Assembly: GCA_028713125.1 (NCBI GenBank)
Contig: JAQTOU010000001.1
Span: 514,273 to 578,272, forward strand
Length of the DNA stretch: 64,000 nucleotides
Reading direction: 5' to 3'
DNA from: Elusimicrobiales bacterium
Lineage (GTDB): Bacteria > Elusimicrobiota > Elusimicrobia > Elusimicrobiales > UBA9959
Shown here: piece by piece, positions 55,248 through 64,000 of the stretch
Layout of the letters: the number at the start of each line of letters is the position of its first letter
How positions within the stretch are numbered: position 1 is the first letter of the stretch
Notes under the pieces: model-generated
What the model was told of the DNA's origin: nothing
The model's input: the letters and a program-made list of their open reading frames with translations, nothing else
Database searches by the model: none
Made by a program: the position numbers and the translations under genes

Positions 55248-57050
55248 CTACTCTTTTTCGGCCGCGCCGCCCAGAACTTCCTTCACCGTGGTAAGGCCGA
55301 GAAGGACCTTCTCCAGGCCGTCCATGGCTATGGTGCGCATCCCGTTCCTCATCGCTATCTCCTTCACGGGGATAGCGGAAGGGTCCTTCAGGAGCTGCAG
55401 CCGGATCTCGTCGTTAAGGATGAGCAGCTCATGCATGCCGCAGCGGCCCTTATAGCCGGTGCCTTTACAGACGTCGCAGCCCTTGGCCCTGAAAACTTTC
55501 GCTCCAGGGGCTACCTTTACGCCGTTGGCTTCGAAGACGGCGAGTTCCTCGGGGCTGGGATCGGCCTCCACCTTGCAGTCCTTGCAGAGGCGGCGGGCGA
55601 GGCGCTGCGCCAGCACGGCCTTCATTGTATTGGCGACGACGAAGCGCGGCAGGCCCATCTGCGTGAGGCGCTCCAGCGCCGAGGGCGCGTCGTTTGTATG
55701 GATGGTGGAGAAGACCAAATGGCCGGTCATGGCGGCTTCCAGCGCTATGTGCGCCGTCTCTTCGTCGCGGATTTCGCCGACCATGATGACGTCGGGGTCG
55801 AGGCGCATGAAGGAGCGGAGCGCGGAAGCGAAGTCGAACTTCTTCCCCTCGCCGAGCTTCACGTCGGGGTTCACGGGCACCTGCACGATCCCGTCGATAT
55901 TGTACTCCACCGGGTTCTCGGCGGTGATGATCTTGATGTCCGGGCGGTTGACGTGGTTGAGACAGGCGTAAAGCGTGGTCGATTTACCGGAGCCCGTGGG
56001 GCCGCAGACCAGCACGAGGCCGAAGTTCTTCTTGCCGCCTATGCCCTGGAACTGCTGCAGCAGCTTCGCCTCGGTGTCGGGCAGGAAGCCCATGATCTTA
56101 ATATCGACGCGCACCGAGGCGCGGTCGAGGATACGCATCACGCAGGACTCGCCGAATACGGTGGGCACCATTTCCACGCGGAACTCGATAGGGTTGCCCT
56201 TGGCGATGATCTGGATGCGCCCGCTCTGGGGAATGCGCCGCTCCGTGATGTTCATGGAGTTGGACATGATCTTGATCTTGGCGGTAATGGCCTGGCGGAA
56301 GGCCCAGGGGATGCTGAAAGAGGCGGCGCGCAGCATGCCGTCCACGCGGTAGCGGACCATGACCTTGGAAGTTTTGCCGTTGGGGTCCTCGAACGGCTCG
56401 ATATGGATGTCTGAAGCTTTGGTGTTCAGGGCGCCGAGTATGATGGCGTTGACCAGCTTTTCCACCTCGGGGGCGGAGGCGTCTATATCGCTGATGTCTT
56501 TTTTATCGGCCTCAGCCGCAAGCGAGAAGCTGCCCTCTTCCGCCGGGGCGGCCTGGGACTGGGCGACGGATTCGATCAACTGGTCCACCTGGGCGCTGTC
56601 CTGCTTGCCGTAGACGGTTTCAAGGACTTTAAGTATCCAGGGGGCGAGCGCGAGGTACGGCTTTACGTCGAGCCCGGTGCGCAGGCCGATGTCCTCCACG
56701 ATCAGGAAGTCCCTGGGGTCGGCCATGGCCAGGAAGAGGGAATTATCCTGGCGCGCGAAAGGCACGCAGAGCTGCTTGCGCGCTATCTGTTCGGGAAGCA
56801 GCTGGACCACTTCGGGCAGGGCCTCGACTTTGGTGAGGTCCACGGCCTTGAAGCCCCATTCGTCGGCCATCACTTTAAGAAGCTTGAGCTCCGGGATGAG
56901 CTTCATCTCGATCAGGACGCTCTGGAAAGGCTTATTGTCTTTTTTGGAAGCTTCCTCGGCGGCCTTGACCTGTTCTTCAGGAATGAGTTTATCCTCAATG
57001 AGGATCTCCCTCAAGTTCCGCTTGCGCTGAAGTCCTTTAGGCAGTGGCAT
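55248..57050 (-). CDS. Type IV pilus assembly / type II secretion ATPase (PilB/GspE family)
   Basis: 600 residues. An N-terminal GspE-II domain (LREILIEDKLIPEEQVKAAE), then the ATPase: Walker A GPTGSGKST, the Asp-box and Walker B region (VGEIRDEETAHIALEAAMTG), the His box TIHTND, and a zinc tetracysteine (CKDC...CDVC). It powers pilin polymerisation at the inner membrane. It sits near pilD and the pilin gene; no PilC, PilT or secretin gene was found in the window. Confidence 0.93.
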   Translation of the reverse strand: MPLPKGLQRKRNLREILIEDKLIPEEQVKAAEEASKKDNKPFQSVLIEMKLIPELKLLKVMADEWGFKAVDLTKVEALPEVVQLLPEQIARKQLCVPFARQDNSLFLAMADPRDFLIVEDIGLRTGLDVKPYLALAPWILKVLETVYGKQDSAQVDQLIESVAQSQAAPAEEGSFSLAAEADKKDISDIDASAPEVEKLVNAIILGALNTKASDIHIEPFEDPNGKTSKVMVRYRVDGMLRAASFSIPWAFRQAITAKIKIMSNSMNITERRIPQSGRIQIIAKGNPIEFRVEMVPTVFGESCVMRILDRASVRVDIKIMGFLPDTEAKLLQQFQGIGGKKNFGLVLVCGPTGSGKSTTLYACLNHVNRPDIKIITAENPVEYNIDGIVQVPVNPDVKLGEGKKFDFASALRSFMRLDPDVIMVGEIRDEETAHIALEAAMTGHLVFSTIHTNDAPSALERLTQMGLPRFVVANTMKAVLAQRLARRLCKDCKVEADPSPEELAVFEANGVKVAPGAKVFRAKGCDVCKGTGYKGRCGMHELLILNDEIRLQLLKDPSAIPVKEIAMRNGMRTIAMDGLEKVLLGLTTVKEVLGGAAEKE

Positions 57051-57216
57051 GCTTAATTATTATAAATATATTGGGCGGCGGTTACAAGCCCATGGCCTTG
57101 CCGTTACGGGAGGCCCCCGGACGGCCGGGCCCCCGCGCTTTCAGCAGCCCGGGCGCGGCCCGCCCGGGGCCGTTTCTGTTGCCTGCGGCTTTTTTGTAAG
57201 ATACTCACACCGCTTT

Positions 57217-58845
57217 ATGCAGCCAAACGACCAGGCCGGACCTCCGGCGACGCCCTTCCTCTCCCGGCTCCGGGCGCCCCTTCCCGTATACCTCTGCCTG
57301 ATAGTCCTGGCGGTTTTCCTCCCCGCGCTCGGCAACGGTTTTGTGGATTGGGACGACGTCCAGTACGTGGTTTCGAACCCGGCGCTCCGGGGCTCCTGGC
57401 TGGACGCCCTCGCCTTCTCGCCCGGCTATTACCACCCGCTGACCACCCTGACCTACAAACTTGAGTTCGTCCTCTTCGGGCTGAACCCGCTCCCCTATCA
57501 CTTTACCAGCCTGGCGCTCCACCTGGCGGTCTGCGTATCGGCTTTCCGCCTGCTGACGGCGCTCGGCGCCCGCCGGGGCACGGCTTTCCTCGCGGCCCTC
57601 CTCTTCGGGATCCACCCGGTGCACGTCGAGCCTGCGGCCTGGATATCCGGGCGGAAAGAGCTCCTCTGGGGACTTTTCTCCTGCTGGACCCTGACCTTCT
57701 ATCTCAGGTTCCTCGACACGCGTTTAAAGAAATATTTCCTCTGGTCGCTGGCGTTTTTCGCCCTCGCCGTCCTCTCCAAGCCTTTCGCCGCGGTGCTGCC
57801 TTTTGTAATACTTCTCTGCGATCGTTACAGGGACCGGGCTTTCAGCTTCCGCCTCCTGGCTGAAAAAGTCCCTTATCTCGCGATAGCGCTGCCGCTTATC
57901 ACTTTATCTACGGGTCCTTCCGGTTTTCTCCTGGAGAGCGGGGCCGGTTCTTTCAGCCTTGCCTGGAGCGCCGCTTCAGCGGTACAGAACGCGTTTTTTT
58001 ACGCGCAGAAACTTCTTCTGCCGTTCAGCCTGTCTTCGCTTTACCCTTCGCAGGTCCTCTCCTGGGGCGCGCTCCTGCTGCCGGGCGCCCTACTCCTTTC
58101 GGCTTTCGGCGCGCTGAGGCTGGTAAAGGCCCGCGACCCCGAGGCCGGGAAAATTGTTTTTTTCGGCCTTGGGTTTTTCCTGGTAACGCTCCTCCCTGCC
58201 CTGCTGGTTTCCCCGCCCGCCGACCGCTACGACTATCTGCCGGCGCTCGGCTTGTTATTTATTTACGCGGAATTCCTCTTCCGGTTTTACGGCGCCCTGC
58301 GCGGCCCCGCGGCTGAGGGGCGGGCGCCGCTGGCCAGCCGGCTGCTGGTCGCCGCCGCGGCCGCGCATTTTTGTCTTTTGGGGGCCGCCTCGGCGCAAAG
58401 GGCCACGGTCTGGAAAACCAGCCTGGCGCTGTGGGAGGATGTCCTGGAGAAATACCCGCTGGAAGCCGTAGCCTACTACGGGCGCGGTAATGCCCGCGCC
58501 GCGGCCGGGGAATACGACGGAAGCCTGCGGGATTTCACCCGCTGCCTTGAGCTTTCCCCCCTCTACTGGAAAGCCCTGAACAACCGGGCCCGCCTTTTTA
58601 CCGACGGGAAGGAATTCGACAAAGCGATAGCGGACTATAGCGCCGCTATCGCCCTGAACCCGCGCGAGCCGCGCCTGTTCCTCAACAGGGGAAACGCCTA
58701 TTTCATGAAAGGGGATCCCGCCCGGGCCGTTAAAGATTACGACCTGGCGCTGGCCCTCGCCCCGGGCCTCGCGCCAGCCATCGAGAACAAGCGGCGGGCC
58801 GGGGCCGGGAGCTCCGGGCCCAAAGCGGCCGGGGCGGGTTTCTAG
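57217..58845 (+). CDS. TMTC-like GT-C membrane protein with TPR repeats
   Basis: 542 residues. About ten transmembrane helices with TMTC/DUF1736-like motifs: FVDWDDVQYVVSNPALRG, YHPLTTLTYKLEFVLFGLNP, HPVHVEPAAWISGRKELLWG; then a C-terminal block of three TPRs (AVAYYGRGNARAAAGEYDGS, YWKALNNRARLFTDGKEFDK, PRLFLNRGNAYFMKGDPARA). Such proteins are O-mannosyl/glycosyl transferases or surface-polymer enzymes. ATG 57217 begins just after a promoter-like region; an upstream open stretch is Pro/Arg/Gly-rich and not coding. It is convergent with gtrA (4-nt overlap). Confidence 0.8.
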   Translation: MQPNDQAGPPATPFLSRLRAPLPVYLCLIVLAVFLPALGNGFVDWDDVQYVVSNPALRGSWLDALAFSPGYYHPLTTLTYKLEFVLFGLNPLPYHFTSLALHLAVCVSAFRLLTALGARRGTAFLAALLFGIHPVHVEPAAWISGRKELLWGLFSCWTLTFYLRFLDTRLKKYFLWSLAFFALAVLSKPFAAVLPFVILLCDRYRDRAFSFRLLAEKVPYLAIALPLITLSTGPSGFLLESGAGSFSLAWSAASAVQNAFFYAQKLLLPFSLSSLYPSQVLSWGALLLPGALLLSAFGALRLVKARDPEAGKIVFFGLGFFLVTLLPALLVSPPADRYDYLPALGLLFIYAEFLFRFYGALRGPAAEGRAPLASRLLVAAAAAHFCLLGAASAQRATVWKTSLALWEDVLEKYPLEAVAYYGRGNARAAAGEYDGSLRDFTRCLELSPLYWKALNNRARLFTDGKEFDKAIADYSAAIALNPREPRLFLNRGNAYFMKGDPARAVKDYDLALALAPGLAPAIENKRRAGAGSSGPKAAGAGF

Positions 58846-59285
58846 CGCGCGCCGCCGGCTTTATCTTTCGGGGCGCGGAAAGAATAATCGCGGTGGCTGA
58901 AGTAGCTTAAGACGATCGTGATAGGCACGCAGCAGACCTGGGCGGGGACCGGGTGGAGCCCGAAGCCGTCCACCAGGATGAACATCAGCCCGAAGCCGAG
59001 CAGCGCCGTCCCGCCGTAAACGACATAGAACTTTAAATATTCCCGCAGGACATTCCCGCTGGTCTTGAAGACGAACAGCTTATAGCAGATATAGGTGTTC
59101 GTAATGGCCAGGATATTGGCCGGGACCAGCAGCACCAGGTAATTCACCCGGTGGTGCAGCCGCTCGTAAAGCAGGGCGTACACCGCCATGCCGAAGAGCG
59201 TGTTCCAGCCCCCGACGGCCAGGTAGCGCGCGGCCCGGTGCACCCCGGCCTTATGCTGCCGGTATTTCTGCGCGATACTTTTCAT
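58842..59285 (-). CDS. GtrA-family membrane protein
   Basis: 147 residues with four transmembrane helices. ARYLAVGGWNTLFGMAVYAL and NTYICYKLFVFKT are family motifs, ending with RDYSFRAP. GtrA proteins are thought to flip or support a polyprenyl-linked sugar; the companion glycosyltransferase gene lies directly upstream (23-bp gap) as expected. Confidence 0.9.
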   Translation of the reverse strand: MKSIAQKYRQHKAGVHRAARYLAVGGWNTLFGMAVYALLYERLHHRVNYLVLLVPANILAITNTYICYKLFVFKTSGNVLREYLKFYVVYGGTALLGFGLMFILVDGFGLHPVPAQVCCVPITIVLSYFSHRDYSFRAPKDKAGGAR

Positions 59286-59308
59286 CTGGTTTTGCTCATG
59301 GCCGGGCG

Positions 59309-60250
59309 CTAAAAATTAAGTTTTTCCTCTTCGATGACCAGGGGCTTGTCCTTGACGTGGGTATAGATGGCGCCGACATATTCGCCGATGATGCCGATGA
59401 AGATCAGCTGCACCGCCGAGAAAAAGAACAGCCCGATTATCAGCGGGGCGATCCCCATGCTGAACGTCTGCCAGTACACCAGCTTATAGATGAAATACGT
59501 CAGCGCTACCAGCAGGCTCAGCGCGGCCAGGCAGAACCCGCAGAAGGCCGCCAGGCGGAGCGGCAGCTTGGTGTGATTCACGAAGCCGGTCATCGCGACG
59601 TCGTACAGGGTGAAGAAATTATTCTTGGTCCGGCCATGCCTGCGGCCGGCTTTTACGAAAGGGACATCCGCCCGCTTCAGGCCTATTTCGCCGACCAGGC
59701 CCCGGAAATAAGGGTACGGGTCGTGAAATTTTTTCATCGCCTCCATGAATTTGCGGTCATACAGGCCGAAGCCGGTGAAATCGCTTATCTGGGCGTTTTC
59801 GGAGAATTTATCCAGCAGCCGGTAATAAAAGCGCCGGACGATCCGCGTCAGCGGGTTTTCCCTGGTCTGCGGATTTACCGCGCAGACCACGTTAGCCCCT
59901 TTTTCCCACTCCCGCACCAGGTCGGCGATCAGCTCCGGGGGATCCTGCAGGTCGGAACACATTGCGACGACCGCGTCGCCGCCGGCCTGCAGCAGCGCGT
60001 TATACGGCGAGCGCACCTGCCCGTAATTCCTGGAATTGAAAATTACCTTGAACCTTTTATCCTGCGCGGCCAGGCGGCGGAGTATCCCGCGGCTGCCGTC
60101 GGTGGACATATTATCCGCGACGATGATCTCGTAGTCGTAGCTCCCCAGTCCGCGGATAACCCCGGTAACCCTGTCGTACAGTTCCTGCAGATTGGCTTCT
60201 TCGTTATAACAACCGACGACCACGCTGATCTTTTTTAATTCTGCGTTCAC
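59309..60250 (-). CDS. GT2 glycosyltransferase (DPM/GtrB-like)
   Basis: 313 residues. The GT-A domain (SVVVGCYNEEANLQELYDR, IIVADNMSTDGSRGIL, MCSDLQDPPELI) is followed by two transmembrane helices at the C-terminus (LAAFCGFCLAALSLLVALTY and APLIIGLFFFSAVQLIFIGI), as in undecaprenyl-phosphate sugar transferases (GtrB/ArnC-like). It should load a sugar onto the lipid carrier for the GtrA-linked step. Confidence 0.92.
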   Translation of the reverse strand: MNAELKKISVVVGCYNEEANLQELYDRVTGVIRGLGSYDYEIIVADNMSTDGSRGILRRLAAQDKRFKVIFNSRNYGQVRSPYNALLQAGGDAVVAMCSDLQDPPELIADLVREWEKGANVVCAVNPQTRENPLTRIVRRFYYRLLDKFSENAQISDFTGFGLYDRKFMEAMKKFHDPYPYFRGLVGEIGLKRADVPFVKAGRRHGRTKNNFFTLYDVAMTGFVNHTKLPLRLAAFCGFCLAALSLLVALTYFIYKLVYWQTFSMGIAPLIIGLFFFSAVQLIFIGIIGEYVGAIYTHVKDKPLVIEEEKLNF

Positions 60251-60281
60251 AAGGATCTCCTCCGCCCCGGGCGCCGGCGCG

Positions 60282-61445
60282 CTATTTCAAAACGATCACT
60301 TCGTTGGACAGGCCCATGGCCCGTATCTCCGCGATAACCTCGGCGCTGAAAACCGCGACGCTGACCAGGATGGCCGGGTTCTTTTTCAGCCTCCGGATGG
60401 CGGCGGGGGGCCGCACGGTATGCCCGCCGATGGACATGCCCTGCTTGTGCCTGTCGTTATCGACTACCATGACGATATTGCATTTGGCCAGCCCCGAACA
60501 GGCCAGCAGCCGGCTGGTATAATTTCCCGCTCCCCACACGATGACTTCCCGCTTCCCCCTGGCCAGCCGGCCGATGACGCGCCCGCCGGCCGCTTTAGCG
60601 TTCGTCTGCCCGATATAAGCGGCGACGCGGTTCCGCGAGTACGACCGGCTGTCCGCGGCCGGGTTCTGCGCGTTCTCGTAGACGCAGAAGACCATCGGCT
60701 GGGTGGTCTTTGAAAGGGTGACCGTGGTCTTGAGGGAACCGACCATGTTAAAGCCGTGACGCAGCCCCAGGTTCAGCAGCGACGTTTCGTCGAAGTGGTT
60801 GATATGCTCGATATTGAAATAATCGAAGGGGACGGCGTCATATTCCGGGTAACGCGACGCGTCCGGCACGCAGACGAAGAGGAGCCCGCGGCGGGTCAGC
60901 AGCCGGCTCATCGTCTTCATGATCTTTCCGACGTCGTAAATATGTTCCAGCACCCCCGAGAGAACGGCGCAGTCGTATTTCCTGCCCGCGGAAACGGAGA
61001 AAACGCTGCCCCTGATCCCGCGGATCCCCCTGCTTTTCAGGGCGGAAACGCATTTTTCCGAAGGGTCGAGCCCTGTGAGGTCCGTCAGCCCCAGCTTCCG
61101 CAGTTCCGCTATCAATTCGCCGTTCCCGCAGCCGATATCGATGACGCTGTCGCCCCTGCCGCGGACGAATCCGCTGATCCAGGCGGCGCGGTCGATGAAT
61201 AAAGAGGTGTCCGGGGAGGTGTAAGCCATCTCATACTTGGACATTTCGCCGTAATACTTATCATAGGCGTCCTGGTCCGCCGGGGTGTCGGCGTAGACAA
61301 AGCCGCAGCTGCCGCATGCCACGACGTCGTACTTGTCGGGCAGCGGGTGGCCGGCCGGCAGCACGAATCTCTGCGTATGCAGCAGTTCGGCTCCGGAGCG
61401 GCCGGCGCAGACAGGGCAAGCCCGCCGCAGACTGGTTTTCAGCAT
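60282..61445 (-). CDS. C-methyltransferase-like SAM enzyme with zinc N-terminus
   Basis: 387 residues. Two CxxC pairs at the N-terminus (CPVC, CGSC) resemble the Methyltransf_13 zinc domain. The SAM fold has VIDIGCGNGELIAELRKLGL and VLEHIYDVGKIMKT. A C-terminal Rossmann-like domain (EVIVWGAGNYTSRLLACSGL, MVVDNDRHKQGMSIGGHTVR) matches sugar C-methyltransferases such as TylC3. It probably modifies an NDP-deoxysugar for surface glycan. Confidence 0.88.
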   Translation of the reverse strand: MLKTSLRRACPVCAGRSGAELLHTQRFVLPAGHPLPDKYDVVACGSCGFVYADTPADQDAYDKYYGEMSKYEMAYTSPDTSLFIDRAAWISGFVRGRGDSVIDIGCGNGELIAELRKLGLTDLTGLDPSEKCVSALKSRGIRGIRGSVFSVSAGRKYDCAVLSGVLEHIYDVGKIMKTMSRLLTRRGLLFVCVPDASRYPEYDAVPFDYFNIEHINHFDETSLLNLGLRHGFNMVGSLKTTVTLSKTTQPMVFCVYENAQNPAADSRSYSRNRVAAYIGQTNAKAAGGRVIGRLARGKREVIVWGAGNYTSRLLACSGLAKCNIVMVVDNDRHKQGMSIGGHTVRPPAAIRRLKKNPAILVSVAVFSAEVIAEIRAMGLSNEVIVLK

Positions 61446-61457
61446 GATGACGATCCC

Positions 61458-63101
61458 TTACCGCAATTTAAAAAATTCGGCCCAATCCTGCCAATACCGG
61501 CTGCCGGCCGTCAGCTCGTCGAACTTCTTCCTGTTCTCGAGCGCCTGGCCGTGGTCGCCCTTGCCTTCGTAGGCCTTTGCCAGGCCGTAATGCGCGAAAG
61601 CGTGGCCCGGATAGGCGTTGAGAACGTTCTTAAAGCTGACGATGCACTCGTCGTAATTCCCGGCGCGGAGACTGTAATTATGGATGAAGTTGGTATGCAG
61701 GTTCATCATATAGGTCTGCCTCTCTATATGGGCGGGCGCGTAGCTCGGCGTGCGGATATTGCACTTGGTCAGGCTGGGCGAGAAAAAGCTGTCGTCCACG
61801 AGATACCCGTTCTCCTTGCATTCCGCGTACAGGCGGCTCCCGGGGACCGGCAGGGCGATCATGAAAAAGACCCAGTTAAACCCGATATCGTCCAGCGTCT
61901 CCAGCGTTTCTTTCCTGTGCTCGTCCGTTTCTCCGGGGGACCCCACCACTATATTCGCCAGGACGCTTATCCCGTATTTCCTGAGGCTGAGCACCGCGCG
62001 TTTGGCCTCTTCCTTGGTGATCGGTTTCTGGATTACGTGCCTCAGGACGTGGTCCGACCCGGATTCCAGGCTGGTGTACTGGAAGGTATTGCCCAGCCGG
62101 GCCAGCAGTTCGGCCACTTCGTCGTCGATATTGCGCATGAGCAGCGCCGGGAAATTAACGTGGATCCCCATTTTTACGAACTCGTTGAGGATCAGCTTCG
62201 CGCGTTTTTTGTCGAACAGGAAAGAGTCGTCGCAGACGAAGAGTTCCGTCAGTCCTTCTTTGTCCACCATTTCGCGCACGTCGCCCACGACCCTCTCCAG
62301 GCTCATGGACCGGACCTTCTTCCCGTGCACGTTGAAGCCGGCGCAGAAATTGCAGTTAAAAGGGCAGCCCCGCGACGTGTAGATGATCCGGGAGACCATT
62401 TTCTTGTCGAAATCCTTTTTATACACCGTGCCCTTCTGCTTCGGCAGGTTGAAATTGGAAAGGTCCGTGCAGTTGAAATCGATCGGGGGGATGGAGTCGA
62501 GGTCGGCGAGAGTCTTGTTCACGGGCTTGATGCCGGCGGCCAGACTTTCCCTGGTGACGAAGGCGGGATCCGTCCTCACGTACGCGGGAATGTCGCCGCT
62601 TTCCGCCAGGCCCAGCAAAGGCAGCTCCCCCTCGCCGAAAACGACCGCGTCGACCGCGGCCTCCGCGGCTATTTCCCGGTGGAGGACCGTCGCCAGGTTT
62701 CCGCCGACGATGAGGAACGCCCCCGGGGCGGCTTTTTTTATCCCCGCGGCCACGCGGCCCAGGAACCGGTAGCCCACGTTGAACATGACGGAGATCCCGA
62801 CCACGTCAGGCTCGTATTTGCCAGCTTCCGCCGCGACGAATTCCTCGAAGTGCGCCTGCGCGTCGCCGATCATCCTGCCGAGCCGGTACTGCGTGACCAG
62901 GTGATCGTTGATGTCGACGATCCTGAACTCGACTTTCCGGCCCGCGTATTTTTTCACGTAGGAACAGAGCGTGAGCAGGCCGTACGGGACGTTCACGATC
63001 GCCCGCGTATCGTATAAATATTTCTGGGCCCCTTCCACGGTCAGGTCCGAGATGGGCATGCTGACCAGCAGGATCCTTACCGCCTTATCGTTCATGGCCA
63101 T
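61458..63101 (-). CDS. B12-binding radical SAM enzyme with C-terminal TPR
   Basis: 547 residues. The N-terminal region (RILLVSMPISDL, PYGLLTLCSYVKKYAGRK, DVVGISVMFNVGYRF) is a cobalamin-binding fold of the usual class-B type, although no DxHxxG is obvious. The radical SAM cluster is CPFNCNFC (residues C-x3-C-x2-C). The last about 60 residues contain one or two TPRs (YDECIVSFKNVLNAYPGHAF, YGLAKAYEGKGDHGQALENR), unusual for the family. ATG 63101 or 63095. Substrate unknown. Confidence 0.88.
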   Translation of the reverse strand: MAMNDKAVRILLVSMPISDLTVEGAQKYLYDTRAIVNVPYGLLTLCSYVKKYAGRKVEFRIVDINDHLVTQYRLGRMIGDAQAHFEEFVAAEAGKYEPDVVGISVMFNVGYRFLGRVAAGIKKAAPGAFLIVGGNLATVLHREIAAEAAVDAVVFGEGELPLLGLAESGDIPAYVRTDPAFVTRESLAAGIKPVNKTLADLDSIPPIDFNCTDLSNFNLPKQKGTVYKKDFDKKMVSRIIYTSRGCPFNCNFCAGFNVHGKKVRSMSLERVVGDVREMVDKEGLTELFVCDDSFLFDKKRAKLILNEFVKMGIHVNFPALLMRNIDDEVAELLARLGNTFQYTSLESGSDHVLRHVIQKPITKEEAKRAVLSLRKYGISVLANIVVGSPGETDEHRKETLETLDDIGFNWVFFMIALPVPGSRLYAECKENGYLVDDSFFSPSLTKCNIRTPSYAPAHIERQTYMMNLHTNFIHNYSLRAGNYDECIVSFKNVLNAYPGHAFAHYGLAKAYEGKGDHGQALENRKKFDELTAGSRYWQDWAEFFKLR

Positions 63102-63133
63102 ATCCGTTGCCCGGCGCCGCGGTCCAGGGCGTC

Positions 63134-64000
63134 CTATATCGCATATAACACCGTTTGGGTCTGGTTGTCGCTATAATGCCGCAGGTAAAATTTGTACTCC
63201 GGGACGAATGATTTCAGGAGGAGCAGGAGGTCGAACAGGTCTTCCCGCTTATGGTAGGCGCAGACCGCCATTTTAGGCTTCCATTTTTTTATGGTCCGCT
63301 CCGCGCCGAGGATGACGTTGTGTTCGGCGCCCTCGATATCCATCGAAATATAGGTCGCGCGCCGCCCGTCCAGGACGTTATCCACCGAGTCGACTTCCAC
63401 GGGCGTGGAGGGCGATACGCCGTCGCTGGTTTCGGAAATACGCGAACTGCCCTCGCGGCCGTCCTGGAAGTGAAGGAGGGCGCGGCTGTGCCAGGCCCCC
63501 TTGGCATGGACCTCGACGTCCCGGATCCCGTGCCTGGAAAGCGTTTCCCGGAGTATCGCCAGGTTCTTTTTATCGGGCTCGAGCGCTATGATCCCGTCGT
63601 GTTTCCCGCCGGTGCGCCGGGCGAATTCAAGGAGGTCGTCCCCCCGGTAGGCGCCGACGTCGACATAGACCTCGTCGCCCTTTAGCTCGACGATCTCCTC
63701 GTCGAAGTATTCCAGCCCCCCCCTGACCGCGGCATACAGCGAGAAATCGCCGGACAATTTGGCGTTAAGGACATTGATGAAAACTTTTTTAGACGCCGCG
63801 TCGGCGAGAGAGGCATACGCTTCCTCGAACTCCCGGAGATGCCGGCGCACATACTGGTAGGTGAGCTTTTCGCCGCAGACCTCGTAGCCCCGCAGGTACC
63901 AGGCCGGGCTCTTATCGCCCGCCGCCGCCAGCTGCGAGAATATCGCATCCTTATATTGGGGACCTACCGAAGCTACGATCTGGTAGCCGCCCCCCTGGCG
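63134..64000 (-). CDS. FkbM-family methyltransferase, 5' end beyond the window
   Basis: The frame continues to the window edge without a stop, so at least 288 residues are present and the start lies outside. FkbM motifs are VYVDVGAYRGDDLLEFARR, GIIALEPDKKNLAILRETLS and MDIEGAEHNVILGAERTIK. The visible N-terminal part (GGGYQIVASVGPQYKDAIFS) fits the family. It probably O-methylates a surface sugar and belongs to the same minus-strand glycan cluster. Confidence 0.9.
   Translation of the reverse strand, partial: RQGGGYQIVASVGPQYKDAIFSQLAAAGDKSPAWYLRGYEVCGEKLTYQYVRRHLREFEEAYASLADAASKKVFINVLNAKLSGDFSLYAAVRGGLEYFDEEIVELKGDEVYVDVGAYRGDDLLEFARRTGGKHDGIIALEPDKKNLAILRETLSRHGIRDVEVHAKGAWHSRALLHFQDGREGSSRISETSDGVSPSTPVEVDSVDNVLDGRRATYISMDIEGAEHNVILGAERTIKKWKPKMAVCAYHKREDLFDLLLLLKSFVPEYKFYLRHYSDNQTQTVLYAI

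Noticed and set aside
1-64000. CRISPR array or prophage
   Set aside because: No regularly spaced direct repeats, Cas, integrase or phage structural genes were seen; the repeats found are palindromes at gene ends.

Overview
The window is a 64 kb, GC-rich (roughly 60% by eye), gene-dense piece of a Gram-negative bacterial chromosome. Outer-membrane barrels, TolC, a TonB receptor, lipoproteins and O-antigen-type genes show that the cell has two membranes. Type IV pilus parts (prepilin peptidase, a major pilin, a PilB/GspE ATPase), a bactofilin next to an M23 peptidase, IS200-like REP-associated transposase genes and many small lipoproteins would fit Elusimicrobiota. That placement is an inference from gene content and no marker in the window proves it. 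No rRNA operon, CRISPR array, prophage or classical insertion sequence was seen. Six tRNA genes are present (Val-GAC, Leu-CAA, Glu-TTC, Tyr-GTA, Leu-CAG, Ser-GGA).

Layout. 1-3.8 kb: the 5' part of an O-antigen-ligase-like gene, a low-molecular-weight tyrosine phosphatase, a FecR-like protein with an outer-membrane barrel, and a secreted TIM-barrel protein. 3.8-6.1 kb: an accessory patch with a RelE/HigB-type toxin and its antitoxin, an orphan antitoxin paralogue, a RAYT transposase, four copies of its probable REP palindrome, a pair of 47-bp inverted elements and a 49-codon gene. 6.1-18 kb: a long minus-strand block (ileS, lspA, TPR lipoprotein, GT-C membrane protein, metalloprotease lipoprotein, copA, queF, tRNA-Val, thrS). 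18-20.5 kb: a catalytically dead RAYT relative and a small operon with a cyclic-nucleotide-binding protein and an AI-2E-family permease. 20.5-27.3 kb: a CheY-like protein, an ABC exporter with a polysaccharide deacetylase, a SurA-like protein, bactofilin and M23 peptidase. 27.4-33.4 kb: a stress-flavoured cluster (STAS-like protein, coiled-coil proteins, HtrA protease, two Hsp20 proteins, a DUF4912 protein and several unknown small genes). 33.6-37.4 kb: a complete TolC/EmrA/EmrB-type efflux operon. 37.5-45.2 kb: a class III aminotransferase, an MFS transporter, an M15-like protein, a NikR-family regulator that has lost its nickel ligands but has a perfect dyad operator, a cobalamin-riboswitch-controlled TonB receptor and a secreted clostripain-family protease. 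45.3-51.7 kb: a hypC-hypD-lysR-hypE-(membrane protein)-hypF operon without hydrogenase structural genes. 51.9-57 kb: tRNAs, pilD, major pilin, smpB, an outer-membrane barrel and pilB. 57.2-64 kb: surface-glycan genes (TMTC-like GT-C protein, GtrA, GT2 glycosyltransferase, C-methyltransferase-like protein, B12-binding radical SAM enzyme, FkbM methyltransferase).

How the parts fit. Much of the window serves the cell envelope: lipoprotein maturation (lspA), surface glycans, pili, murein-associated proteins and efflux. The hyp operon implies a [NiFe] hydrogenase encoded elsewhere, and the NikR-like protein and the corrinoid receptor suggest control of metal and cofactor supply. The least explained region is the 3.8-6.1 kb patch. 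There a RAYT and its REPs lie among toxin-antitoxin genes, and REP copies supply the stop codons of the RAYT itself and of thrS. A second, dead RAYT-like gene at 18 kb suggests that this family has also been exapted here.
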